A stretch of 64,000 nucleotides of DNA. It comes from Lewinellaceae bacterium. Its GTDB lineage: Bacteria > Bacteroidota > Bacteroidia > Chitinophagales > Saprospiraceae. Below the pieces are notes generated by a model, which saw only the letters and a list, made by a program, of their open reading frames with translations, was not told the DNA's origin and did not search any database. A program made the position numbers and the translations under genes. Below are positions 18,450-27,577 of this stretch, one piece after another. The stretch spans positions 3,212,001-3,276,000 of the forward strand of contig JACJXW010000004.1 of assembly GCA_020636405.1 (NCBI GenBank). The letters are read 5' to 3'. Numbering within the stretch: position 1 is the stretch's first letter; every line of letters begins with the position of its first letter.

Positions 18450-18457
18450 TAGCTTTG
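18450..18457 (+). promoter_or_regulatory. Putative -7 promoter box of the amidohydrolase gene
   Basis: TAGCTTTG matches TAnnTTTG, and a TTTG lies 25 bases further up (18421-18424), slightly beyond the usual distance. The box ends 12 bases before the ATG, so the leader would be very short. Confidence 0.4.
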
Positions 18458-18469
18458 CAGGAAAACACC

Positions 18470-20173
18470 ATGTACAAAAGAGCTGTCTTGACCGCCGCCC
18501 TTTTGATTGCGGGGGCTTCCTGGATTGTAGCCCAGGCAGATCTGGTTTTTTGGAACGGCCCGATCTATACTCTCGAAACACCTGGCGAGCAGGTGGAAGC
18601 ACTGGCCACCAAAGGGGAGCGGATCATTTTTACCGGAGGCTGGAAAGACGCTCAACGGGTGATCGGGGAATCCACTCGAGTTTTTGACCTGCAAGGGAAG
18701 ACGTTGCTTCCCGGTTTTACCGATGCGCATGTTCATCCCATTTCCGGAGGGCTTGCTCTTATGGGATGTGATCTTTCCTCCATCGAGCATCCGGACAGTG
18801 TGCTCGCTTTTTTGAAGGTTTATGCCGAGAACAACCCTGAAAAGGAGTGGGTGAGGGGCCACAACTTCTGGCTGGCTTCATTTCCCAATGGTAACCCAAG
18901 AAAAGAATGGCTGGACGACATTATCCCCGGCCGCCCGGTATATGTCACTTCCAGTGACGGGCACTCGGCATGGGTAAACTCCCGGGCGCTTCAATTAGCA
19001 GGTATTAATGCTGAAACGCCGGACCCGCCAAATGGCCGTATCGAACGGGACCCTCAAACCAATGAACCAACCGGAACGCTCAGAGAGGAAGCAATGGCTT
19101 TGGTCGAAAAGCTCATCCCGGAATATTCTCAGGAAGAACTGGTGGAAGGCCTGCGGAAAGGCCTGGAAGTGGCTAATTCTCTTGGTATCACCAACCTGGT
19201 GGAGGCTTCCGCCCGGGAACCTTATCTCAAAGCTTATCTTGAACTGGCTGAAAAACAGGAACTTACAGCTCATGTGAATATTTCCATTTACGGGGATATC
19301 TCAAAAGGAGAGGAAGGTGTCAAAAAGGTGCTTGCCCTGAATGAAAAATACAGCGCCAGGCTACCCGATACTTCTGTGCTTAAACCGGACCTGACTTTTA
19401 ACCAGGTGAAATTTTTCATGGATGGGGTGGTGGAGGGTAAGACCGCCGCTATGCTCACCCACTACCACGGCGATACCCATGGCGGTTATCCCAACGCCAG
19501 CCCGGATACGGCCATTGCTGCCATCACGGCCCTCGACCGTGCGGGAATGCAGATCCATGTGCACGCCATTGGTGACCGCGGCATCCGAATGACGCTGGAT
19601 GCTTTTGAGCAGGCCCGAAAGCAGAATGGCGCAAGAGATCGCCGACACCACATTGCCCACCTTCACGTTGTCCATCCCGATGATATTCCTCGTTTTAAAG
19701 AATTGGATGTCATCGCCAATTTCCAGGCGCTGTGGGCCACGCTGGAAGATTCCTACATGACGGAACTGAACTATCCTTTCCTGGGGGAGGAGCGGGTGGA
19801 ATGGCAGTACCCCATCGGGTCGATTGCCCGTAGCGGTGGACGCCTTGCTTTTGGCAGCGATTGGGACGTCAGTACGATGGACCCCTTCGATGCCCTTCAG
19901 GTGGCAGTCACCCGGCGGGGGCCCGACAGTATTGCCCGGGAGCCCTGGACACCGCAGCACCTGGTAGATGTCCAAACCGTGGTGGATGGTTATACCAGAG
20001 GGGGGGCGTACCTTACCTTTAGAGACAAAGAATGCGGAACACTGGCTGTCGGCAAGCTGGCCGACCTGATTATATTGGACAGGAACATTTTCCAGTCTCC
20101 CAGGTTCGAACTTTATCAAACCAAGGTTTTAATGACGTTATTCCGGGGCAAGGTAGTGTATGGCGGTTTCTGA
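18470..20173 (+). CDS. Secreted YtcJ-type metal-dependent amidohydrolase
   Basis: This 567-residue protein has a signal peptide (MYKRAVLTAALLIAGASWIVAQ) and an amidohydrolase barrel: FTDAHVHP (metal-binding HxH), HVHAIGDRG and HHIAHLHVV (metal His) and GSDWDVS near the C-terminus (catalytic Asp). It matches the amidohydrolase family 3/YtcJ group, whose natural substrates are mostly unknown. The ATG at 18470 is preferred because it begins the signal peptide; the 16 codons before it look non-coding and overlap the promoter box. It converges with the PolX gene, with only 25 bases between them. Confidence 0.88.
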   Translation: MYKRAVLTAALLIAGASWIVAQADLVFWNGPIYTLETPGEQVEALATKGERIIFTGGWKDAQRVIGESTRVFDLQGKTLLPGFTDAHVHPISGGLALMGCDLSSIEHPDSVLAFLKVYAENNPEKEWVRGHNFWLASFPNGNPRKEWLDDIIPGRPVYVTSSDGHSAWVNSRALQLAGINAETPDPPNGRIERDPQTNEPTGTLREEAMALVEKLIPEYSQEELVEGLRKGLEVANSLGITNLVEASAREPYLKAYLELAEKQELTAHVNISIYGDISKGEEGVKKVLALNEKYSARLPDTSVLKPDLTFNQVKFFMDGVVEGKTAAMLTHYHGDTHGGYPNASPDTAIAAITALDRAGMQIHVHAIGDRGIRMTLDAFEQARKQNGARDRRHHIAHLHVVHPDDIPRFKELDVIANFQALWATLEDSYMTELNYPFLGEERVEWQYPIGSIARSGGRLAFGSDWDVSTMDPFDALQVAVTRRGPDSIAREPWTPQHLVDVQTVVDGYTRGGAYLTFRDKECGTLAVGKLADLIILDRNIFQSPRFELYQTKVLMTLFRGKVVYGGF

Positions 20174-20198
20174 GTGGATTAGGCGCCCTGAAATAGCA

Positions 20199-21851
20199 TT
20201 ATGCTAGCCATTCCTCAAATGCCGAGGCGCTTTTCGCATTCAGGCATTGCTCTGCCGTCAACCCGCCCTTTCGGGCAGATGCAACCCCGAAGTGGATGTC
20301 ATGGATGCCTTCCTTGCTATGGGCGTCCGGGTTGATAGAGATGAAAACACCCTTTTCCAGCGCATAGGGGATCCAGCTCCAGTCGAGGTCGAGGCGGTAG
20401 GGATTGGCGTTGAGCTCGATCGCCACACCGTTGGCGGCACAGGCGTCGATCACCTTTTTGTGGTCGATGGGATAGCCCTGGCGGGAGAGCAGGAGCCGCC
20501 CGGTGGGATGCCCGAGAATGGAGGTATGAGGGTTTTCGATGGCAGTGAGTAGGCGTTGAGTGGCCTTGGCCTCGTCCATACGCAGGTTGGAGTGCACGGA
20601 GGCAATGATAAAGTCGAAAGCCTGGAGCACCTCTTCTTCATAGTCGAGGGAACCGTCGTTGAGGATGTCGCTTTCGATGCCTTTAAAGATGCGGAAGGGC
20701 GCCAGTTCCTGGTTCAGGGCATCGATCTCTTCCATCTGCTGGAAAACGCGATCGGGTTGCAGGCCATTGGCGTAAAAGGCCGATTTGCTGTGGTCGGTCA
20801 TGCCGAGATATTCATAGCCCAGTTCTTTGGCGTACACGGCCATGTCGCGCAGGCTGTGCCCGCCGTCACTGTAGGTGCTGTGGGCATGGATTACCCCTTT
20901 GATGTCGCCTTCCGTGATCAGTTCCGGCAACCTCCCCGCTTTGGCCAGTTCCACTGCCCAGTCCTGTTCGCGTAATTCCGGTACGATAAAAGGCAGTCCG
21001 GCTTGTTCAAAAACCTGTGTTTCTTCAGCCTGTTTGACATCGGCGGGCGCTCCGGATGCCCGGGTAAAGGCACCCAGGAAATCGGCATGGCCGGTCAGTT
21101 CGAAGAGGCGGGAACCGAATACTTCCGGTGTGCACAGGTAGAGGTCAACCGGTGTGTCTTCCGGGGTTTTTCCAGTGATGTGGCCGTCCTTATGTCCGGC
21201 ATCATGGAGCAGGCCCATCTCCAGGAGGGGCTCCCATTGGCCGTCCAGTCCGATGAGCAGCTCGATGCCGCCTACGACATTGGCCCTGCGGCGGATCGCT
21301 CCGCAAAGGCTCACCCGGGCGCCCGGAAGTGCGCGGGCGATGGCCTCCGTCAGTTGTTCGGCTTCCTTTTCAAGGGCGGCATAATGGTAGAGGTGCTTGG
21401 AGCGCTGGTAATACTCCAGCTGTTTTTTCAGTTCTTCCTGGGTCTTTTTTCCGAAACCCTTCAATTCTACCAGCCGGTTCTCATTGACGGCATACAACAA
21501 TTCGCCGACCGACTCTACGCCCAGGCCCTTCCACACGGACATGATCTTCTTTGCCCCGAAACCTTTGATGTTGAGCATCTCCTGAATGCCTTCGGGGGTT
21601 TGGGCCTTGTACTTTTCCAGTGTCTGCATCCGCCCGTTGTCTACCAGTTCTCTGATCTTTCCGCTGATGGCCTTGCCCACGCCTTTGATCGCGGCAATTT
21701 CCTCTTCGTCCATCTCAGCCAGGGGCGTATCCAGGGCGCGCAGCGTGCGGTAGGCATTCTGGTACGAACGGATCTTGAAGGGGTTCTCGCCGTGGAGTTC
21801 CATGAGGCTTCCCAGCAGCTGGAATTGTTTGGCAATTTCTTTATTGGTCAT
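20199..21851 (-). CDS. polX: PolX-type protein with PHP domain and altered polymerase active site
   Basis: The 550-residue product has the bacterial PolX layout: N-terminal helix-hairpin-helix region (IKGVGKAISGKI, IKGFGAKKI, LKGFGKKTQEE), a nucleotidyltransferase-like core (about 155-310) and a C-terminal PHP domain (HAHSTYSDGG near residue 322, MTDHS, HPTGRLL, NPDAHS). In active family members the core reads GDIDxL or GDVDxL; here it reads GGIELL (residues 194-199), so two catalytic Asp are Gly195 and Glu197. A third Asp, Asp236 in PVDLYLC, remains. The PHP nuclease motifs look intact. A repair nuclease without polymerase activity is possible. Confidence 0.9.
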   Translation of the reverse strand: MTNKEIAKQFQLLGSLMELHGENPFKIRSYQNAYRTLRALDTPLAEMDEEEIAAIKGVGKAISGKIRELVDNGRMQTLEKYKAQTPEGIQEMLNIKGFGAKKIMSVWKGLGVESVGELLYAVNENRLVELKGFGKKTQEELKKQLEYYQRSKHLYHYAALEKEAEQLTEAIARALPGARVSLCGAIRRRANVVGGIELLIGLDGQWEPLLEMGLLHDAGHKDGHITGKTPEDTPVDLYLCTPEVFGSRLFELTGHADFLGAFTRASGAPADVKQAEETQVFEQAGLPFIVPELREQDWAVELAKAGRLPELITEGDIKGVIHAHSTYSDGGHSLRDMAVYAKELGYEYLGMTDHSKSAFYANGLQPDRVFQQMEEIDALNQELAPFRIFKGIESDILNDGSLDYEEEVLQAFDFIIASVHSNLRMDEAKATQRLLTAIENPHTSILGHPTGRLLLSRQGYPIDHKKVIDACAANGVAIELNANPYRLDLDWSWIPYALEKGVFISINPDAHSKEGIHDIHFGVASARKGGLTAEQCLNAKSASAFEEWLA

Positions 21852-21908
21852 ATCGTACGGGCCTTTTCAGATTTATTCTTGTGCAGGGGGTATCCTTTTG
21901 CGTCACGG

Positions 21909-21916
21909 CAAATATA
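21909..21916 (-). promoter_or_regulatory. Putative -7 promoter box of the PolX gene
   Basis: The minus strand reads TATATTTG, an exact TAnnTTTG match, 58 bases before the PolX ATG. No clear -33 element is seen. Confidence 0.4.
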
Positions 21917-21971
21917 GTAATTGAACAGCCATTCATTCGAATACACTTTTAACACTTAAAATTCACCTTTC

Positions 21972-22406
21972 ATGAAAACATCCATTTTTTTTGCTTGCTT
22001 TTTTTTCGCCGTTTCCTGTTTAAGCTACGCACAAAGCATGGCTTTCATCGATAATACAGCGCCGGTGGAGAAGAAGGCCAGTGAAAAAGAAGTGCCCCTT
22101 CACCTTCAGTTCAGGCAGCCCGAATTTCCCGGCGGGCAGGAAGCCCTGAGCGAATACATCCAGGCACACCTCGAGTATCCGGCCCTGGCGGAGCGGCACG
22201 GCAGAGAGGGCGCCGTCGTCGTCCGGTTCCAGCTCGACGAAACGGGAAAGATCAGTGGGGTAACAGCGGAAAACGCTATCGGTATGGGCTGTGAAGAAGC
22301 CGCCGTGGCGCTGGTGCGAAACATGCCCAACTGGAAGCCGGCCATGCAGGGCGGGCGGTATATTCCCGCGAGTATGCGCGTTCCGGTGCAGTTTCGGCTG
22401 TATTGA
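21972..22406 (+). CDS. Small secreted TonB C-terminal-domain protein
   Basis: The 144-residue protein has a signal peptide (MKTSIFFACFFFAVSCLSYAQS) and, from about residue 48, a TonB C-terminal domain with the family pattern FPGGQEALSEYI, YPALAERHGREG, VVVRFQLDETGKI and the final VPVQFRLY. It lacks the membrane anchor and Pro-rich spacer of an energy-transducing TonB. Such stand-alone domains are common in Bacteroidota, but their partners are seldom known. It is divergent from PolX and ends at a strong terminator. Confidence 0.83.
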   Translation: MKTSIFFACFFFAVSCLSYAQSMAFIDNTAPVEKKASEKEVPLHLQFRQPEFPGGQEALSEYIQAHLEYPALAERHGREGAVVVRFQLDETGKISGVTAENAIGMGCEEAAVALVRNMPNWKPAMQGGRYIPASMRVPVQFRLY

Positions 22407-22475
22407 AACAGAAAATTAGGCTTGCCAAGTCTATCTCCAGCAAATAAACACTTACCCCGCGAGGAGAATCCTTGC

Positions 22476-22517
22476 CGCCGACAGTTCCTGAACAGGAGCT
22501 GGCCGGCGATTTTTTTT
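22476..22517 (+). terminator. Intrinsic terminator after the TonB-domain gene
   Basis: Bases 22476-22490 pair with 22493-22508 (cgccg outer, cagttcctg/caggagctg inner, one small internal loop) and are followed by a run of eight T. It also overlaps the end of the leftward M28 gene. Confidence 0.75.
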
Positions 22518-23748
22518 AGAATTCCACTTCCTTTTCCAGGACTTCTTCGCCCCGCTTGACGACGACCGTTGTTTTATCTCCGGTTTTGAAAGCGCTCAGC
22601 CCTTCCATGTAACCGTAGATGTCTTTGACCTCAGTATCGCCGATGCGGATGATGATGTCGCCGTTTTCCAGGCCGGCCTTGGCTCCGGCCCTTCCGTCGA
22701 TGACGCCGTCGATGCGCATGCCTTCACCCTGGTAGACGTAGTCGGGCATAACGCCCAGGGTGACTTTGAAGGAAGCTGCCCGGCGGCCTTCGTCCTCATC
22801 TTTGGTTTTGGTGAAGACGAGTTTTCCGGCATCGTCCAGCTCATCGATCAGGGCCAGGATGTAATCCGTGATCAGGAGCAGGCCGTCGTAGTTGATCCGT
22901 TCAGCGTCATCGCTGGGCTTGTGATATTCAGCGTGCTGGCCGGTCCAAAAGTGCAGTACGGGAATATCTTTCAGGTAAAAGGACGTATGGTCGGACGGGC
23001 CGATACCGGAGTCGGAGGACTTTACCTGAATACCACCGATCGACAGGCCTTCCAGTACTTCTTTCCAGGAAGGCGAAGTGCCGGCTCCTTCTACGAGCAG
23101 TACTTTTTCATCCTTGAGGCGCCCTACCATATCCATATTGAGCATGTAGTTGGCCTTGCCCAGGTTGAGGGTCGGGTTGTTGGCAAAATACTTGGAGCCG
23201 AAGAGCCCCATTTCTTCTCCGGAGAATCCCATAAAGAGGTAGTTGTTGTTCTTGGCTCTCCCTTTTTTCAGTTCTTCGGCAATGCGCAGCATGGCGGCCA
23301 CTCCGCTGGCGTTGTCATCTGCACCATTGTGAATGGCGGGGTCGCCGGCGTTGAGCGAGCCCATGATGCCGTGGCCCAGGTGGTCGTAATGGGCGCCGAT
23401 GATCACGGTGTATTCTGCGCCGTTATCCAGATAACCCAGTACGTTCCTGCCGGTGCGCGGTTCTCCCTTTTCGGCATGGGGGTGCGCTTTGTAATCGAAG
23501 TCGAACGGCTGGTACCAGCTGTTGCCGGCGCCTTTGGGCTCCAGGCCCAGTTGCTGAAAGCGATGGGCAATGTACTGAGCCGCCATAGTTTCTCCTTCCT
23601 TGCCGGTCTCCCGGCCTTCCAGGAGGTCGGAGGACAAGTAAACGACATCTACCTTGATGCCCATTAACGGGTCATTGGATAGCTGTTGCGCCTGCATCAG
23701 GGGCGAGAAACCGACGAAAGCGAGGATCAATATTGCTATTCTTTGCAT
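22516..23748 (-). CDS. Secreted M28-family aminopeptidase with C-terminal PDZ domain
   Basis: The 410-residue protein begins with a signal peptide (MQRIAILILAFVGFSPLMQAQ). The ATG at 23748 is chosen because the 27 codons before it are not signal-like. The catalytic domain shows M28 metal ligands GAHYDHLG, NGADDNASGV, GFSGEEMGLFGS and LNMDMVGRL, with a later DHTSFY. Residues about 310-410 form a PDZ-like domain (ALKAGLENGDIIIRIGDTEV type). Proteins of this layout are metal-dependent amino- or carboxypeptidases exported to the periplasm or beyond. Confidence 0.88.
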   Translation of the reverse strand: MQRIAILILAFVGFSPLMQAQQLSNDPLMGIKVDVVYLSSDLLEGRETGKEGETMAAQYIAHRFQQLGLEPKGAGNSWYQPFDFDYKAHPHAEKGEPRTGRNVLGYLDNGAEYTVIIGAHYDHLGHGIMGSLNAGDPAIHNGADDNASGVAAMLRIAEELKKGRAKNNNYLFMGFSGEEMGLFGSKYFANNPTLNLGKANYMLNMDMVGRLKDEKVLLVEGAGTSPSWKEVLEGLSIGGIQVKSSDSGIGPSDHTSFYLKDIPVLHFWTGQHAEYHKPSDDAERINYDGLLLITDYILALIDELDDAGKLVFTKTKDEDEGRRAASFKVTLGVMPDYVYQGEGMRIDGVIDGRAGAKAGLENGDIIIRIGDTEVKDIYGYMEGLSAFKTGDKTTVVVKRGEEVLEKEVEF

Positions 23749-23852
23749 TGGTTTTATTTTTGGGTGCGAAAATACGGTTTTTTTGTCAATGCCGGAATTT
23801 CGCCTTTTGACATTAAGAAGCAAAAACACGAAATTTAAATTTGAACAGGGGC

Positions 23853-25331
23853 TTAATGCCCTCCGCCCCCCGGAGTAATTTGCGCTTCCGTTCCCGTCTG
23901 CTCTTCTTTGACCAACATCCAGCTGACGGCGGAAACAGCGAGCGTCAGGGCGCAGACCACAAAGGTGATGCTTTTGTCTTCCATCCGTCCGATGATCTGG
24001 CCAACGCCCAGGCTGGCCACCAGTTGGGGCAGTACGACCGATAGATTAAAAAGGCCCATGTACAGCCCCATCTTGGACTGGTCCACTTTCTGGGACATGA
24101 TGGCAAAGGGCAGGCTTACCGTCGCTGCCCAGCCAATGCCCAGTACGGCCATCATAATGTAGATCATCATAGCGCTGTGGCCCAGAAAGAGGATGCCGGC
24201 ATACCCTAGAGCCATTATGGCTATACACCCCATGTGTACTTTAACCCGGCCCAGGCGGAAAGCCAAAGGTTCCAGGATAGTAGCCGGCAGGATCGCTCCT
24301 ACGGCGTTGAGGATGAGAAAGCTAATGGAAACCACTCTGCCCATGTTGACATCTTCCAGTTCCGGGAGCCGGTAATTGACGTAAGCGAACATATAAATGA
24401 ACATGGTCTGGATTCCGATCCAGGTGAAGGAGTGGGCGGCGAGCACCTTCTGGAATCCGATCATTCCGGCCTCGGAGCGCTTCCTTCCCGTTTCACTCTT
24501 GAGCAGCGTATGAACGATTAGATATAGGGTCAATGCCAGGCAGAATAGCTCAAAATAATGGGTTTTCGGGCTGATGCCGCTCAGGCGGAGCGCAATTCCG
24601 TAAATGGCATAGAGCAAAAAGCCCCACAGAGGCCGAATGGCCATGAACGTTTCTTTCAGGGAGAATCCGGGCTTTTTCGCCGCTCCATCTTCCTCTTCAT
24701 CGGAATTGCCGACGCTGAGTTCCCGAGGCTCCTCGATGAAAAACGGGGGGATGATCGACAACAACAACACCAGAATGGCGCCGGAGTAGATCAACACGTA
24801 ATTGTCCCATACCGCGCCCACAGCATAAGCCAGCACCCCAAAAGTACCCGAGATGGTCTGCATCCAGGTATAACCTTTGGTCCTTTCCTTGCCCTCGGGC
24901 GTTACATCGGCAATGATAGAACGGGTAGGGTTGAAGCTCACATTGATGGCCAGGTCCAGCGTCAGGGCTACGATAATTGCCATTCCAAGAATAGCCTCGA
25001 GCCCGAGGGCGCCGGTGATGACCTGGATATTGGGCAGGGCCAGCAGCATCAGTGCTGCCAGTACACCGCCGATCAGAATAAAGGGCCGGCGGCGCCCGTT
25101 GAGAAACCATACGTTGTCACTAATGGCGCCAATGATGACCTGCCCCAGGATGCCGGCGATGGGGCCTGCTGCCCAAACCAGGCCAATGTCTTCGATCTCC
25201 AGGTGGTACTGTGTACTTAGGATCCAGCTCAGCGCCGAGATCTGTACAGAAAGCGCAAAGCCCATGGCCGTTGCCGGCAGGCTGAGGATGACGTAGAAGG
25301 TGTTGGTCAGTCGTTTTTGGATGTCCAGCAT
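23853..25331 (-). CDS. MFS transporter, sugar-cation symporter (GPH/SUC-like) type
   Basis: The 492-residue product has about twelve membrane segments and the MFS loop pattern GAISDNVWFLNGRRRPFI between the second and third helices, as in sucrose/maltose symporters of the GPH or SUC type. A cytoplasmic acidic loop (NSDEEEDGAAKK) splits the two halves. The gene begins 14 bases after the pullulanase stop on the same strand, so the likely cargo is maltose or a maltodextrin released by that enzyme. The substrate is inferred from context. Confidence 0.82.
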   Translation of the reverse strand: MLDIQKRLTNTFYVILSLPATAMGFALSVQISALSWILSTQYHLEIEDIGLVWAAGPIAGILGQVIIGAISDNVWFLNGRRRPFILIGGVLAALMLLALPNIQVITGALGLEAILGMAIIVALTLDLAINVSFNPTRSIIADVTPEGKERTKGYTWMQTISGTFGVLAYAVGAVWDNYVLIYSGAILVLLLSIIPPFFIEEPRELSVGNSDEEEDGAAKKPGFSLKETFMAIRPLWGFLLYAIYGIALRLSGISPKTHYFELFCLALTLYLIVHTLLKSETGRKRSEAGMIGFQKVLAAHSFTWIGIQTMFIYMFAYVNYRLPELEDVNMGRVVSISFLILNAVGAILPATILEPLAFRLGRVKVHMGCIAIMALGYAGILFLGHSAMMIYIMMAVLGIGWAATVSLPFAIMSQKVDQSKMGLYMGLFNLSVVLPQLVASLGVGQIIGRMEDKSITFVVCALTLAVSAVSWMLVKEEQTGTEAQITPGGGGH

Positions 25332-25345
25332 GTTGATAGCGCAGT

Positions 25346-27343
25346 TTATTGGTTTTTGAATAACACCATGGCCGTAATTCCCGGAACAGCCAATTCATCG
25401 GTATTTACCGTGCCTAACCCTTCCTCGGTGACGTGATCGCCATCAACGGCGATCGTCCAGGCGCCGGGCGGAAGGGCAACGCTCTTGTATTCCGGGTTGG
25501 CATTGTAAATGACCAGGATCTCTTTCCAGTTGTCACCGTTGGCGTTGCCGGATAAGGTGAAGGCCACGACGTTGGGTTCGGCGGGCTCGAGGAATTTCAG
25601 GTGCTGTTGTACCATTTCAGCTGTGGGCAGGCGGAAGGCCGGGTGCGCTTTGCGCAGGGCGATCAGGCCCTGATAATAGTCGAATACCGCTTTGAATTTC
25701 GCTTTGCGTTCCCACCGGATCTGATTGATACTGTCGGGCGATTCGAAGGAATTTTCCACTCCCTGTTTAGTGCGCGCCATTTCCACCCCGGCGTGCAGGA
25801 AAGAGACCCCCTGGGAGGTCAGTACGATTGCGCCTGCCAGCTTTTGCATGTGTATTTTCTCATCCTCCGAAGCGTCGGGGCGGGAGAGGGTAAGGCGGTC
25901 CCAGAGGGTATGATTATCGTGGCAGGAAAAGTAAGTGATCGTTTGGGCCGGGCCGGGCGACCAGGGGCCGTCCGAATCGTAGATCTGAATGGAGTCGTAG
26001 TTGAGCTGAGGGTGCCGGATGGCGGCGGTCACGCCGAACCGGATGCGCCCTTCCTGGCCCGGTTTGCCGCTTACAAAGCCGGGGTCATCATGGGTAAAGA
26101 CATGTCCTTTGATGGCATCGCGGATATCATCGCTGAAGGCGGCGACTCCTTTGAGCTGTGCCGTGTGGCGCTTGAGCGCTCTTTTTTCAAAGGGCAGGGG
26201 GCTGTCTCCGGCGGTCCATCCTTCACCATAAATGAAGATGCTGGGGTCGATCTGGTGCAGCGCCTCACTGACGAGGTTCATCGTTTCGATATCGTGGATG
26301 CCCATCAGGTCGAAGCGGAAGCCGTCGACTTTGTATTCCGTTGCCCAGTATTTAACCGACTCGATGATGAATTTGCGAACCATGGCGCGTTCTGATGCGG
26401 TTTCGTTGCCGCAGGCGGATGCGTTGGAGAAGCTGCCGTCTTCATTGTGCCGGTAATAGTACCCCGGAACCGTTTGGTTGAAAACGGAATTTTCAGTAGC
26501 GCCGGTATGGTTGTACACTACGTCCATGATCACCCGCAGGCCGTTGTCGTGCAGCGCTTTGACCATCTGTTTGAACTCCCGGATGCGGACGGCACCGTCG
26601 GCCGGGTTCGTGGAATAGCTGCCTTCCGGTACATTGTACAGGTGGGGGTCGTAGCCCCAGTTGAATTTGTTGTCTTCCGGTTTTGTCTCATCCACCGATA
26701 AATAATCAAAAGAGGGAAGAAGGTGAACGTGGGTGACGCCGAGCTCTTTGATGTGCCCCAGGCCGGTCTTCAGGCCTTGTGGGCTGGTAGTTCCCGTTTC
26801 GGTAAGGCCCAGGAATTTGCCTTTATGCTGTATGCCTGAACTCGGATGGGTGGAAAGGTCGCGCACATGCAGTTCGTAGATGATGATGTCGGTGGGGCTG
26901 GGGAGTGGAGGGCGTTGGCTGGTTTCCCACCCTTCCGGATTGGTGGCAGCCATATCTACCACCTGGCCGCGTTTACCGTTGGTTCCGGCGGCGGTAGCGT
27001 TGGGGCCGGGCGTTTCTTCCAGCCATTGTCCGTCTACTTTTACCTGAAAGGTATAGTAGGTTCCATTCAGCTCTTCCTCGAAAACGGCCAGCCAGGCGCC
27101 CTGTTCGGCCTTTTCCATTGTCGTTTCCCGGGTGGCTTCGCCGCCCAGCGCTTCTGCATAAAAGCGCAGCTTAACTTCTTCGGCTGTAGGCGCCCACAGG
27201 CGGAAAGTAGTAGCTTCGGGTGTGTAACGAACGCCAAGGTCCGTTCCTTCATAAACAGGATAATCGTCATAGGATTGGTAGGTGATTTCTTCAGGAGCAG
27301 TTTTGCAGGCTGATGCCATGATCGTGAGTGAGGTTAGGAACAT
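25346..27343 (-). CDS. pulA: Lipoprotein pullulanase (type I), GH13 family
   Basis: The enzyme hydrolyses alpha-1,6 branches of pullulan and related glucans. An N-terminal CBM48-like domain (about 30-150) precedes the GH13 barrel. The type I signature YNWGYDP appears as FNWGYDPHLYN. The nucleophile region is DGFRFDLMG, the acid/base region YGEGWTAGD, and the transition-state motif SCHDNHTLWDRL. I chose the ATG at 27343 because it gives a short lipoprotein leader (IMASAC); the open frame continues 47 codons upstream through a repeat-like palindrome and looks non-coding. The downstream MFS gene forms an alpha-glucan uptake unit with it. Confidence 0.88.
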   Translation of the reverse strand: MFLTSLTIMASACKTAPEEITYQSYDDYPVYEGTDLGVRYTPEATTFRLWAPTAEEVKLRFYAEALGGEATRETTMEKAEQGAWLAVFEEELNGTYYTFQVKVDGQWLEETPGPNATAAGTNGKRGQVVDMAATNPEGWETSQRPPLPSPTDIIIYELHVRDLSTHPSSGIQHKGKFLGLTETGTTSPQGLKTGLGHIKELGVTHVHLLPSFDYLSVDETKPEDNKFNWGYDPHLYNVPEGSYSTNPADGAVRIREFKQMVKALHDNGLRVIMDVVYNHTGATENSVFNQTVPGYYYRHNEDGSFSNASACGNETASERAMVRKFIIESVKYWATEYKVDGFRFDLMGIHDIETMNLVSEALHQIDPSIFIYGEGWTAGDSPLPFEKRALKRHTAQLKGVAAFSDDIRDAIKGHVFTHDDPGFVSGKPGQEGRIRFGVTAAIRHPQLNYDSIQIYDSDGPWSPGPAQTITYFSCHDNHTLWDRLTLSRPDASEDEKIHMQKLAGAIVLTSQGVSFLHAGVEMARTKQGVENSFESPDSINQIRWERKAKFKAVFDYYQGLIALRKAHPAFRLPTAEMVQQHLKFLEPAEPNVVAFTLSGNANGDNWKEILVIYNANPEYKSVALPPGAWTIAVDGDHVTEEGLGTVNTDELAVPGITAMVLFKNQ

Positions 27344-27577
27344 AAAAAAAACAAGCTCGGCGATTTGGGAATACGGTGAAGCCAGGAACCCCTTTGGCGT
27401 GGAAGGCGAACCGCATTCCCAATCCTCCAAAGGAGGCCTTATTTCGTTATCACTGTGTGGAATGAAAAGATTGGGTATTTTCATGTTGGTGATTTTGGCT
27501 TAAAAATAGAGAATTTGAGGATATTACCTAAGTTCCCTTATCAAAGCATCATTTTTGATTATTACAAAATCAGGTAT

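Noticed and set aside
27344..27484. 47-codon extension at the pullulanase start
   Set aside because: It runs through a palindromic stretch (cctccaaaggagg) and lacks a signal; the later ATG gives a normal lipoprotein leader.
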